Assembly (NCBI RefSeq): GCF_019243775.1
Contig: NZ_CP069157.1
Location: 1,116,001-1,180,000, forward strand
DNA length: 64,000 bases
Origin: Morganella morganii
GTDB lineage: Bacteria > Pseudomonadota > Gammaproteobacteria > Enterobacterales > Enterobacteriaceae
Direction of reading: 5' to 3'
The notes under the pieces are model-generated. The model saw nothing but the letters and a program-made list of their open reading frames with translations, ran no database searches and was not told where the DNA came from. Positions 16,339-23,436 of this stretch are shown here, piece by piece; within the stretch, counting starts at the first letter, position 1, and each line of letters starts with the position of its first letter. Both the position numbers and the translations under genes were made by a program.

Positions 16339-16766
16339 CAAGGCAATACCTTCACACCAATGAGCAGAAGCAGGATATGTGCCTGAAAATAATCCGGTCA
16401 CTTCGTCATCTTGACACCTTCACGGTCAAGATGGTTTCGCAAGCCACCGGTCTTGGCAGCATGATAGACGCTAAATTTGTCCGGCTGTTGCAGGATATCG
16501 GCAGTGTCCACGCCGTGCGCAGGAAAGGCAGTCAGGTTTATTACGCTTTTGACGACCGCGCGGCATCCAAAGTCAGGACTCATTTCAGCAGCCTAGCCGG
16601 AAAACCTACCCCGGTAGCTAAAGCAAGGATGACGGTAATCAAGGAGAAAGCATCGCGTCCAAAATCCAGAAGCCGTCCGTTTGAGCCTGGGTTCGGGTGG
16701 TCGTTCATCAATGAAATTGACGCAATGCTGCGGGAGGTTCGCCGTGGAATGCCAACTGTGCAGTAA
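16335..16766 (+). CDS. Hypothetical nin-region protein, 143 aa
   Basis: Overlaps ninB by four bases. The N-terminal 80 residues look like a winged helix (TFTVKMVSQATGL, KFVRLLQDIGSVHAVRRKGS), and the C-terminal part is rich in Arg, Lys and Pro. DNA binding is plausible. I do not recognise the family. Confidence 0.6.
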   Translation: MTRQYLHTNEQKQDMCLKIIRSLRHLDTFTVKMVSQATGLGSMIDAKFVRLLQDIGSVHAVRRKGSQVYYAFDDRAASKVRTHFSSLAGKPTPVAKARMTVIKEKASRPKSRSRPFEPGFGWSFINEIDAMLREVRRGMPTVQ

Positions 16767-16890
16767 AGAGCTGGCCGACGATGAAACATGGCTGTGCGAC
16801 CAATGCGCCAACGAATGTCCGCATCTTGAAGTAGTCGAGAAGATAAAAGGAGATGGTGATGATCAAACGCATCCTGGGATATCTGAGTAA
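16744..16890 (+). CDS. NinF-like zinc-ribbon protein, 48 aa
   Basis: A GTG start at 16744 with GGGAGG upstream gives a protein with CQLC and CDQC pairs about 14 residues apart, a likely four-Cys zinc site. Size, motif and place in the nin region resemble lambda NinF. It overlaps the previous gene in another frame, so an upstream ATG start in the same frame is less likely. Confidence 0.5.
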   Translation: MECQLCSKELADDETWLCDQCANECPHLEVVEKIKGDGDDQTHPGISE

Positions 16891-16954
16891 TCCGTTCACT
16901 CTGAGTTGGGTGATATTTGTTATTGCACTCGGCATCTATAAATACTGGTGGTGA
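16859..16954 (+). CDS. Small single-span membrane protein, 31 aa
   Basis: MIKRILGYLSNPFTLSWVIF followed by VIALGIYKYWW: a short basic start and one transmembrane helix. AAAGGAGATGGTG precedes the ATG, and it overlaps the zinc-ribbon gene. The length is too short for family assignment, but the strong ribosome site and the tight fit to the next gene argue for translation. Confidence 0.5.
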   Translation: MIKRILGYLSNPFTLSWVIFVIALGIYKYWW

Positions 16955-16956
16955 TT

Positions 16957-17247
16957 ATGGCGAATTTACGAAAAGAAGCGCGCGGCAGAGAGTGCCAGAT
17001 CCGAATTCCGGGAGTGTGTAACGGAAATTCTGAAACGGTGGTGCTGGCTCATTATCGGATGCCGGGATTGTGCGGTACCGGAATTAAGTCACCGGACATT
17101 TTTGGCGCATGGGCGTGCAGTGCATGTCATGACGAAATCGACCGGCGTACGCGCCTCACAGACGCTGAGTATGCAAAACAGTGTCATCTTGAGGGCGTTA
17201 TCCGGACGCAGGCGCAGCTGCTGGCAGAGGGGAAAATATCGGCATGA
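16957..17247 (+). CDS. DUF1364 (YbcO-like) predicted nuclease
   Basis: A 96-residue protein with the family pattern MANLRKEARGRECQIRIPGV, CNG, AHYRMPGLCGTGIKSPD and AWACSACHDEIDRR. Cys and His residues fit a zinc-containing beta-beta-alpha-metal nuclease fold, as known for YbcO. It lies directly before rusA, its usual place in lambdoid nin regions. Confidence 0.9.
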   Translation: MANLRKEARGRECQIRIPGVCNGNSETVVLAHYRMPGLCGTGIKSPDIFGAWACSACHDEIDRRTRLTDAEYAKQCHLEGVIRTQAQLLAEGKISA

Positions 17248-17609
17248 ACCAATATCACCTTAAGTTGCCGTACCCGCCATCGCTAAACACGTACTGGCGA
17301 CATGCCAGAGGTCGGCACTACATCGCAGAGAAAGGAACCAGATACCGGCAGCACATCACAGAGTTAATCAGACAGCAAAACCTCGATATCAGCACCACAT
17401 CCCGCATCAGAATCAGCATCACAGCAAATCCCCCGGACAAACGACAGAGAGACCTCGATAACCTGCCAAAGGCTGTTTTCGATTCGCTAACTCACGCCGG
17501 TTTCTGGAAGGACGACAGCCAGATTGATGATATGCGGATCAGGCGTGGTGAAAGGGTAAGCGGTGGGTCACTGGATGTCATGATATGGGAGATAGGGGAT
17601 GAAACCTGA
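17244..17609 (+). CDS. rusA: RusA Holliday junction resolvase
   Basis: A 121-residue resolvase. YPPSLNTYWRH at the start and the catalytic Asp cluster in KRQRDLDNLPKAVFDSL and KDDSQIDDM match RusA. It cuts four-way junctions formed during phage replication and recombination. It overlaps the DUF1364 gene by four bases. Confidence 0.93.
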   Translation: MNQYHLKLPYPPSLNTYWRHARGRHYIAEKGTRYRQHITELIRQQNLDISTTSRIRISITANPPDKRQRDLDNLPKAVFDSLTHAGFWKDDSQIDDMRIRRGERVSGGSLDVMIWEIGDET

Positions 17610-17679
17610 AATCACATCGATACCGGAAATGCTGATGACCAAATCCAAGATGAAAGGCAACCAGGGGGAAGGGCAATGA
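17599..17679 (+). CDS. Possible 26-aa coupling peptide
   Basis: A 27-codon frame, MKPEITSIPEMLMTKSKMKG and on, overlapping the rusA end and ending on the ATG of the DUF1133 gene (ATGA). GATAGGGG lies upstream. It may serve only to couple translation across the gap, and it may not be a functional protein. Confidence 0.3.
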   Translation: MKPEITSIPEMLMTKSKMKGNQGEGQ

Positions 17680-18284
17680 GAGACGAACCTTTTTACCTGT
17701 TGGCGCACGTTGCCAATAAAAATGACCTGCGGCGGGTGTGGTGTGGTGCCCGTAAAAATATCTCTGACGGCAAGCGGGTGTGGGTTCGTTACATGCTCAT
17801 GACGTGGGGTAATGCATACGGTGGCAATGACTACGGCTCAAGCGAGTGCAGTGTTATTGGTCGCCTGATGATCCGCACTGAGTGGAGTGACACTGAGGGT
17901 GAAAGAATCATCAAGGTGGTGAAAGACCTGCATAAAATGGGTTATCGCGGAGATGAGTTGTTCAAAAAGTCTCACGAAATACTTAATCCGAAGAAAACAA
18001 TAAACGACATCATTGCTCTCGCCAAAGAATCAGATGATGCCGCTTTTGTTGAAAAGGTAATGACCGACAGGTTTAAAAAAGATAACCCAATCCGTCATGT
18101 GGCTATTAAACGGTATTGTGAGCGCAAATACCCGCAAAAGATGGCGCGTGAGCTTACTTTCATGACAGGAATCAGCATCCAGCAGGGAACCAGGCGCATC
18201 GAATGGGCAGAGAGACTACTGGAAGAGGAGATGTTTTACGCAATGGAGCGCGAGTTAAAACGAGAGGAGTGTCCGATTTCATAA
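17676..18284 (+). CDS. DUF1133 protein in the Q antiterminator position
   Basis: A 202-residue protein with DUF1133 hallmarks: a WGNAYGGNDYGSSECSVIGR core, LMIRTEWSDTEGERI and a C-terminal SIQQGTRRIEWAERLLEEEM. DUF1133 genes sit where Q sits, just before the late promoter, and are presumed late antiterminators. A strong late promoter starts 17 bases after its stop, which supports this. Confidence 0.75.
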   Translation: MRDEPFYLLAHVANKNDLRRVWCGARKNISDGKRVWVRYMLMTWGNAYGGNDYGSSECSVIGRLMIRTEWSDTEGERIIKVVKDLHKMGYRGDELFKKSHEILNPKKTINDIIALAKESDDAAFVEKVMTDRFKKDNPIRHVAIKRYCERKYPQKMARELTFMTGISIQQGTRRIEWAERLLEEEMFYAMERELKREECPIS

Positions 18285-18300
18285 ATATATATTAAAAATG

Positions 18301-18329
18301 TTGCAAATCGAGAAATTTCAGTGTATAGT
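18301..18329 (+). promoter_or_regulatory. Late promoter PR'
   Basis: TTGCAA (18301-18306), a spacer of exactly 17 bases and TATAGT (18324-18329). It lies directly after the DUF1133 gene and ahead of a terminator and the lysis genes, as lambda PR' does. Confidence 0.7.
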
Positions 18330-18335
18330 TTGTGA

Positions 18336-18558
18336 TATGCTCCGGCAGTTAAAGGCAAGAGCAGGTAACAGGGTAAAAGAGGCGGCTCCTGTTACCGATC
18401 CCGCCTAGTTCGTCACTTCGCCGCAGGGCTGGGACTCGAACCGCATCGGCTGAGAGGTCGAAAGAATGCAGAGCGAGGAAGTAAGTAAACGGCGCACACC
18501 GGCGGGAAACTGGCCTTGTGTCGAAGCATGCATAACAGCCCTCTTCGGAGGGCTTTTT
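18336..18558 (+). ncRNA. Late leader RNA, counterpart of lambda 6S RNA (inferred)
   Basis: Without antitermination, transcripts from the late promoter would stop at the terminator ending at 18558, giving an RNA of about 220 bases with no convincing ORF. Lambda makes a 194-base 6S RNA from the same position. The ends are predicted from promoter and terminator only. Confidence 0.4.
18537..18558 (+). terminator. Late leader terminator (tR'-like)
   Basis: Stem AGCCCTC/GAGGGCT closed by TTCG, followed by a T run. This is the first barrier for late transcription and the probable target of the DUF1133 antiterminator. Confidence 0.85.
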
Positions 18559-18653
18559 CATATCTGCAACTTGTAAGAGTTACTTACAGGTTCAACTCTC
18601 CGGAATTTCCGGATAGTTCACATGTTCGGTTATTCCGAACAACTGATACTAAA

Positions 18654-18676
18654 GGTCGCCCTGTGCGGCCTTTTTT
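18654..18676 (+). terminator. Second terminator before the tRNA
   Basis: Stem GGTCGC/GCGGCC with a five-base loop and six T. An almost identical terminator recurs at 30539 ahead of the tail tube gene. Confidence 0.75.
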
Positions 18677-18683
18677 CATATAC

Positions 18684-18759
18684 GCCCCAGTAGCCCAACG
18701 GTAGAGCGCTCGGCTCATAACCGATGGGTTGTCGGTTCGAATCCGGCCTCGGGGCACCA
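18684..18759 (+). tRNA. Phage tRNA with CAT anticodon (Met-type), atypical acceptor stem
   Basis: A cloverleaf with anticodon loop CTCATAA (CAT), T loop TTCGAAT and encoded CCA. The acceptor arms GCCCCAG and CTCGGGGC pair fully only if one C is bulged; without the bulge there is an A-C mismatch. The D stem also has a mismatch. CAT could mean Met or, with lysidine, Ile-AUA. It lies in the late leader, so it would be made with the lysis transcript. Confidence 0.75.
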
Positions 18760-18857
18760 ATACTCCGCCACAGAATCCTGAACAAACAAACGTAATCAGC
18801 GCAGAGATACTGTGCGCGGCACCCTATTAACTAAATCCTCCGGAAGGGGGGTGAGCT

Positions 18858-19046
18858 ATGCGTATGACAGAAAAATACTCAAGCCCCTTTGCTTATGCGT
18901 GGGGATTCATTGCTGCCACTTTCGGTGTGATGTCCCTGGATCAGTGGGCGGTACTTATCGGCATTATCTGCACTGTCGGGACGTTTGCCGTTAATTGGTA
19001 TTACAAGCGTAAAGAGTTCCTGCGTAAAACGGGTGGGGAATCATGA
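18858..19046 (+). CDS. Phage holin
   Basis: A 62-residue protein with two hydrophobic segments ([17 protein letters not shown] and [20 protein letters not shown]) and a charged C-terminus, the class II holin pattern. AGGGGGGTGAGCT precedes the ATG. It overlaps the endolysin by four bases. Holins time lysis by forming inner-membrane pores. Confidence 0.85.
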   Translation: MRMTEKYSSPFAYAWGFIAATFGVMSLDQWAVLIGIICTVGTFAVNWYYKRKEFLRKTGGES

Positions 19047-19519
19047 ATAACCGATTATTTAAACAAGTCATGGCCGCCTGTTCTGCCGGTGTTATTGCTG
19101 GGGCGCTGGTGCTGATCCCCGCGTATGAGGGGGTTGAGTACAAACCTTACCGTGATGTGGCCGGGGTGCTCACTGTATGTTACGGCCATACCGGCAGTGA
19201 TATTCAGCCCGGCAAGCTGTACACGGACGCTGAATGTAAGGCGCTGCTGCACGACGATCTGACGAAAGTCCGGCGCGCGGTTGACCCGATGATCAAAGTG
19301 CCGATTGATGACAATACCCGGGCGGCCATCTATTCATTTGTCTACAACGTCGGCCCCGGCGCGTTCTCGCGCTCCACTATGCTGCGCAAGCTCAATGCCG
19401 GTGATATCTCCGGGGCGTGTGACGAAATGAAACGCTGGACATTTGCTGGTGGTAAGCAGTGGCAGGGTTTGATTAACCGGCGCGAAACGGAGAAAGCGGT
19501 ATGCCACGGAACCCTTTAG
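19043..19519 (+). CDS. SAR-type endolysin (GH24 lysozyme)
   Basis: A 158-residue muramidase. The N-terminal segment ([20 protein letters not shown]) is weakly hydrophobic, rich in Ala and Gly, and fits a signal-arrest-release anchor. The catalytic triad is visible in [20 protein letters not shown]: the Glu, an Asp and then a Thr. Residues [14 protein letters not shown] are typical of P21/P22-type lysozymes. It can be exported without a large holin hole. Confidence 0.92.
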   Translation: MNNRLFKQVMAACSAGVIAGALVLIPAYEGVEYKPYRDVAGVLTVCYGHTGSDIQPGKLYTDAECKALLHDDLTKVRRAVDPMIKVPIDDNTRAAIYSFVYNVGPGAFSRSTMLRKLNAGDISGACDEMKRWTFAGGKQWQGLINRRETEKAVCHGTL

Positions 19520-19671
19520 TGCTGATCATCATTGCTATCATCCTGCTGACGGCCTGCCTGCTGGCTGGCTGTTATCTGTATTCACTCGATACTCACTGTA
19601 AGCCACTGCCGGGTAACCCGCTGGACGGTGTGATCCATTATGAGTGTGAGAACCCACGGGGGCTGCTGTGA
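19501..19671 (+). CDS. Small lysis-region lipoprotein, 56 aa
   Basis: Starts inside the endolysin end and stops on the Rz start. A hydrophobic signal ([19 protein letters not shown]) ends in a lipobox LAGC at residue 24; the mature part is about 33 residues with two further Cys. It is distinct from the Rz1 lipoprotein farther down. It may be an extra lysis or antiholin factor. Confidence 0.55.
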   Translation: MPRNPLVLIIIAIILLTACLLAGCYLYSLDTHCKPLPGNPLDGVIHYECENPRGLL

Positions 19672-20000
19672 AACTTGGTGAGTGGGCGGTAGTGGCGGTG
19701 ATTGCCATGATGATTGCTGTCGGTTTTGTCTGGCAGGCAACCCGCATCGATAAGCTGAAAAGTGAGCGCGATTCACTATCTGAAAAACTGTCAGCCCAGC
19801 AGGTGATTAATACCACCACATTAACCGCAGTCGCTACCTTTCACCGTATCTCTGGAGAAACCATAGATGCCAAGCGGAAAAACACACTGGACGCACAGAC
19901 TGCCAAGAAAGACGTCAAAGTTATTCTTGTGGGTAATGACTGTGCTTCCGCTGATGCTCCTGGTGCTCTCATTGACCGGATGCGGCAGTACAAAAACTGA
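19668..20000 (+). CDS. Rz: Inner-membrane spanin (Rz)
   Basis: A 110-residue protein with one N-terminal transmembrane helix (WAVVAVIAMMIAVGFVW) and a long coiled-coil-like periplasmic domain. It acts with the outer-membrane lipoprotein Rz1 to fuse the two membranes at lysis. Rz1 is encoded within and beyond it in another frame, as in lambda. Confidence 0.85.
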   Translation: MKLGEWAVVAVIAMMIAVGFVWQATRIDKLKSERDSLSEKLSAQQVINTTTLTAVATFHRISGETIDAKRKNTLDAQTAKKDVKVILVGNDCASADAPGALIDRMRQYKN

Positions 20001-20193
20001 GTATGTATCAGCACCTCACGTTCCAATCCCTGCAATCCTGATAGCTGACTGCCCGATGCCGGATATTCCCGACAAAATGACGTGGGGCGATATCGCGGAA
20101 TACAACATCGAACTTATGTCAGTAATTAAAGCATGCAATCTGGATAAGCAGGCAATACGGGAGATTGAACAACAAAGGCAGGTGATGAAATGA
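19936..20193 (+). CDS. Rz1: Outer-membrane spanin lipoprotein (Rz1)
   Basis: A lipoprotein with signal MTVLPLMLLVLSLTGC and lipobox LTGC, a mature part beginning GSTKTEYV, and a Pro-containing middle. It overlaps Rz in another frame. The start at 19936 gives a standard signal peptide; an upstream in-frame ATG at 19867 would add 23 residues. Confidence 0.8.
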   Translation: MTVLPLMLLVLSLTGCGSTKTEYVSAPHVPIPAILIADCPMPDIPDKMTWGDIAEYNIELMSVIKACNLDKQAIREIEQQRQVMK

Positions 20194-20336
20194 ATATTAC
20201 CTGGGATGCGGATGCCACTAAAAAAATCTATTTTCCAATGTTAATTGGTTCTGGTATTCAACACATATATCCAGATATTAGCTGGTTTGTAATTCCAATA
20301 GTGGCAATCCTATTCAGCATAAATATCGAAAAATAA
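20190..20336 (+). CDS. Small membrane protein, 48 aa
   Basis: Begins MNITWDADATKKIYFPMLIG and contains one strongly hydrophobic segment (SWFVIPIVAILFSINI). The ATG overlaps the Rz1 stop (ATGA). It is the last gene of the lysis operon before a terminator. Function unknown. Confidence 0.5.
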   Translation: MNITWDADATKKIYFPMLIGSGIQHIYPDISWFVIPIVAILFSINIEK

Positions 20337-20356
20337 CACCCCTACAAGAAAACAAC

Positions 20357-20382
20357 GCCTCGCTAAATAGCGGGGCTTTTTT
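20357..20382 (+). terminator. Terminator after the lysis genes
   Basis: Stem GCCTCGCT/AGCGGGGC (one G-T pair), loop AAAT, then six T. The next 180 bases, to the following gene, show no clear feature. Confidence 0.8.
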
Positions 20383-20566
20383 ACGAATAAACCCGACAAG
20401 GTTAGATAGCTCTTCTCTGATAGGAGGTGATCACTATCTTGACATGCCGGAACAGACGGAAGTGACCAAAATAACGTAGTGATGCGTGATGATGGTTGCG
20501 ATATGTATCACCATATTTATGGGGTGATTGCTGTAAAATAATCTCAAAATAAACAGGAGATTATTT

Positions 20567-20914
20567 ATGTCTGGGAACACAAAAGTAGATTATAGAGTTA
20601 TATTAACATTTGATGTTGATGTTAAAGGTGAGACAGGTATTTATAAGGAAGTATCCGACCTACTTGCTAAAGGTGGACTAACTCAGCAATTTAATAAAAA
20701 TGACCTACCTTCAAATACATATACAGGCGACAGACGGGCTGATGTTACATATGAAGGTGCATCTCTGACTATAGATGATGTGAAGAATAGAGGTGATAAG
20801 TTAAATAATCATTACTGGAAGGTTGTTAATGATTTTTTTGATTCTAAAAAATTAAAGCATTCAATTTTCGTTTCAACATCCTACTTAAAAACAACATCAA
20901 CAAAGCATGAGTAG
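20567..20914 (+). CDS. AT-rich accessory gene (possible DUF2622/GhoS-like fold)
   Basis: A 115-residue protein inserted between lysis and packaging genes, with its own AGGAG site and a terminator on each side, so it may be an independently expressed moron. Base use is more AT-rich than its neighbours. YRVILTFDVDV, a helix, LPSNTYTG and a final beta segment suggest a small ferredoxin-like fold as in DUF2622/GhoS antitoxin-like proteins. That link is weak and from memory. Confidence 0.6.
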   Translation: MSGNTKVDYRVILTFDVDVKGETGIYKEVSDLLAKGGLTQQFNKNDLPSNTYTGDRRADVTYEGASLTIDDVKNRGDKLNNHYWKVVNDFFDSKKLKHSIFVSTSYLKTTSTKHE

Positions 20915-20943
20915 TAACACGAACGAAAACCTTACACCGCATT

Positions 20944-20965
20944 AACCCGCTACGGCGGGTTTTTT
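20944..20965 (+). terminator. Terminator after the accessory gene
   Basis: Stem AACCCGC/GCGGGTT with a four-base loop and a T run. Confidence 0.8.
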
Positions 20966-21139
20966 ATTACCTACGAGCCGCCGATCTCCTCTGCCACATT
21001 AGCCACGACCTGTGCCACTCCTCACAGCGAGCGCGTGGGTAAACAGAATAATCGGTAACACCGGGATAAAGACACCCTCATATGCGGCGACACCTGCCGT
21101 GGTGGAAGAAATGGTGAACATCAATCAACTGAGGCAAAC

Positions 21140-21337
21140 ATGACTGAAAAATACGAAGTCACAGCAACCAAAAAGGACGGCACGACATATCACGGATTGA
21201 TGACAACGAAAGAGCCACGCATTACTAACGGACTGATTGGTATTGCCGGTCTGGACGGTTCATGGACATATATCGCACCGGATGAAATCAGCGACATCAG
21301 ATACATTCCGGTGGTTGAGGAAAAGAGTAAGGAATAG
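21140..21337 (+). CDS. Hypothetical protein ahead of terminase, 65 aa
   Basis: Begins MTEKYEVTATKKDGTTYHGL; the pattern looks like a small all-beta fold. It lies three bases before the small terminase gene and is probably co-expressed with it. GAGG precedes the ATG. Family not recognised. Confidence 0.55.
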   Translation: MTEKYEVTATKKDGTTYHGLMTTKEPRITNGLIGIAGLDGSWTYIAPDEISDIRYIPVVEEKSKE

Positions 21338-21339
21338 GA

Positions 21340-21942
21340 ATGGCTAAAAGACCAGACTGGGAGGCCATCGAGTCGGCTTACAGGGCTGGCGTGATGTCAC
21401 TCCGTGAAATTGCCTCACAACACGACATATCCGAGGGGGCGATAAGAAAGAGGGCAAAGCGTGATGATTGGTCGCGTGACCTGAATGCGAAGATAAAAGC
21501 CAGGTCTGATGACATGGTACGCAAACAGGAGGTACGCAGGCAGGTACGCACAGAAACAACATTATCAGAACGCGTACTTATCGAAGCCACCGCAGAGGTA
21601 ATAACCAATGTTCGCATGGAGCATCGTGGCGATATCCGGCGGGCGCGTGAATTGGCTAACGTGCTGTTTGATGAACTGAGCGCAGAGTGTGCCGATGTGG
21701 CTGCACTGGAGAAACTCGGCGAGCTGATGATTGAGCCAGATGATAATGGGCGAGATAAGCTGAACGAGATTTATCATGCTGTTATCTCTCTGCCTGAGCG
21801 CGTGAAGTCAGCCAAAGCGCTGAGCGAAACACTGAAGAACCTTATCGGTCTTGAGCGTCAGGCATATGGCCTTGATGACATGCAGCCGAATAAAACAGCC
21901 AGCCAGCTATCCGACCTGATGGACGAACTATCGAGCAAATAA
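21340..21942 (+). CDS. Terminase small subunit
   Basis: A 200-residue protein with an N-terminal helix-turn-helix (SLREIASQHDISEGAIRKRA) followed by basic RDDW and a helical C-terminus, the usual layout of small terminases that recognise phage DNA for packaging. It is immediately followed by the large subunit. Confidence 0.85.
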   Translation: MAKRPDWEAIESAYRAGVMSLREIASQHDISEGAIRKRAKRDDWSRDLNAKIKARSDDMVRKQEVRRQVRTETTLSERVLIEATAEVITNVRMEHRGDIRRARELANVLFDELSAECADVAALEKLGELMIEPDDNGRDKLNEIYHAVISLPERVKSAKALSETLKNLIGLERQAYGLDDMQPNKTASQLSDLMDELSSK

Positions 21943-21943
21943 C

Positions 21944-23425
21944 ATGAAGCCAGAGCATTTAGCGTTACTGCGTAATAAGCAATGGCGTCTGAATAATCTG
22001 TACTGGATCACCGATAAAGAAGGTCGCCCGGTTCGCTTTAAAATGACGCCTGAGCAAACTGAATATTTCGAAGGCATCCACAACCGCAATATCATCCTGA
22101 AAGCCCGTCAACTTGGATTCACGACTGAGGTCTGTATCATCCAGCTTGACGCGGCCATATTTGAATCGGCCAAGTGCGCACTGATAGCCCACACTCTTCC
22201 GGACGCAAAACGCCTGTTCCGGGAGAAGATAAAATACGCCTACGAGCGCCTGCCGGACGAAATCAAAGCGGCAAATCCTGCAAGTAATGACTCCGCCGGT
22301 GAACTGGTGTTCAGCAAAGGCGGCTCAGTGACTGTGTCCGTGTCGTTTCGTGGCGGTACGCTGCGTTACCTGCACGTATCGGAGTTCGGGAAGATATGCG
22401 CCAAGCAACCAGAGAAAGCCCGTGAGATTGTCACAGGGGCGTTTGAGGCGGTGTCGACTGAGTGCTTTACGACGATTGAGAGCACAGCAGAAGGGCGGGC
22501 CGGTTATTTCTTCGATTACTGCCAGTTGGCAGAAAAAGCACTAATGCAGGGTAAATCATTATCTCCGCTGGACTGGAAGTTTTTCTTCTTCTCCTGGTGG
22601 AAGAATCCGCAGTACTCAATCGATCCTGTTGAACAATTACCACAACGCCTGACTGACTATTTCGATGAGCTGTCAGGCAAGCACGGAATCACACTCACCG
22701 ACCGGCAGAAAGCATGGTACTACGCCAAAGAAAAAACACTCGGCGACGATATGAAACGGGAATACCCGTCGATACCGTCAGAGGCATTTCAGCAGTCTGT
22801 GGATGGTGCGTATTACGCTAAGCAATTCCGCTGGCTGTACGAGAATAAACGCATTGGTGAAATCCCTGATAATTCACATCTGCCGGTGCATACGTACTGG
22901 GATATCGGCGTTGGTGACTCAACGTCAATTTGGTTTGTGCGTGAAGTCGGTGAAGAGTTCCACATTATTGATCACTACTCAAACAGCGGTGAAGGTCTGA
23001 GGCACTACATGAAGGTGCTGAAAGACAAAGGCTATGACTATGCCAGCCATAACGGGCCGCATGATATCGATAACCGCGAGTTTGGTTCTGATGCGAAATC
23101 ACGCCGGGAACTGGCGCGGGAAGGGTACGAAATTGACGGGCAAACCTACTCCATCCGCTTTGAGGTGGTACCGAAGCTATCCGTTGATGAGGGTATTGAA
23201 GCAGTGCGCGAAATCCTGCCGCTCTGTGTATTCGACGAGAACAAATGCGGCGAAGGCATCACTCACCTTGAGGCGTACCGGAAAGAGTGGGATGACAAAC
23301 GCGGGTGCTGGAAAGATAAACCACTTCACGACTACACATCACACGACGCTGACGGATTCCGTTATTTCGCGGTCAGTCGCCGCAATAAAAAATCTCACTC
23401 CGGCATGCTGGTTCGTAAACGTTAA
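21944..23425 (+). CDS. Terminase large subunit
   Basis: A 493-residue packaging motor. The ATPase part carries a deviant Walker A (LKARQLGFTT), and the motif region around GGTLRYLHVSEFGKI fits Walker B and the coupling motif. The nuclease part begins around THYWDIGVGDSTSIW with an Asp ahead of YDYASHNGPHD. It pairs with the DUF1073-type portal downstream. Confidence 0.92.
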   Translation: MKPEHLALLRNKQWRLNNLYWITDKEGRPVRFKMTPEQTEYFEGIHNRNIILKARQLGFTTEVCIIQLDAAIFESAKCALIAHTLPDAKRLFREKIKYAYERLPDEIKAANPASNDSAGELVFSKGGSVTVSVSFRGGTLRYLHVSEFGKICAKQPEKAREIVTGAFEAVSTECFTTIESTAEGRAGYFFDYCQLAEKALMQGKSLSPLDWKFFFFSWWKNPQYSIDPVEQLPQRLTDYFDELSGKHGITLTDRQKAWYYAKEKTLGDDMKREYPSIPSEAFQQSVDGAYYAKQFRWLYENKRIGEIPDNSHLPVHTYWDIGVGDSTSIWFVREVGEEFHIIDHYSNSGEGLRHYMKVLKDKGYDYASHNGPHDIDNREFGSDAKSRRELAREGYEIDGQTYSIRFEVVPKLSVDEGIEAVREILPLCVFDENKCGEGITHLEAYRKEWDDKRGCWKDKPLHDYTSHDADGFRYFAVSRRNKKSHSGMLVRKR

Positions 23426-23436
23426 TGAGGGCAACA

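Noticed and set aside
18405-18450. Minus-strand sequence resembling a tRNA T arm (GGTTCGAGTCCC)
   Set aside because: The T stem does not pair beyond two bases and no acceptor or anticodon stem can be built.
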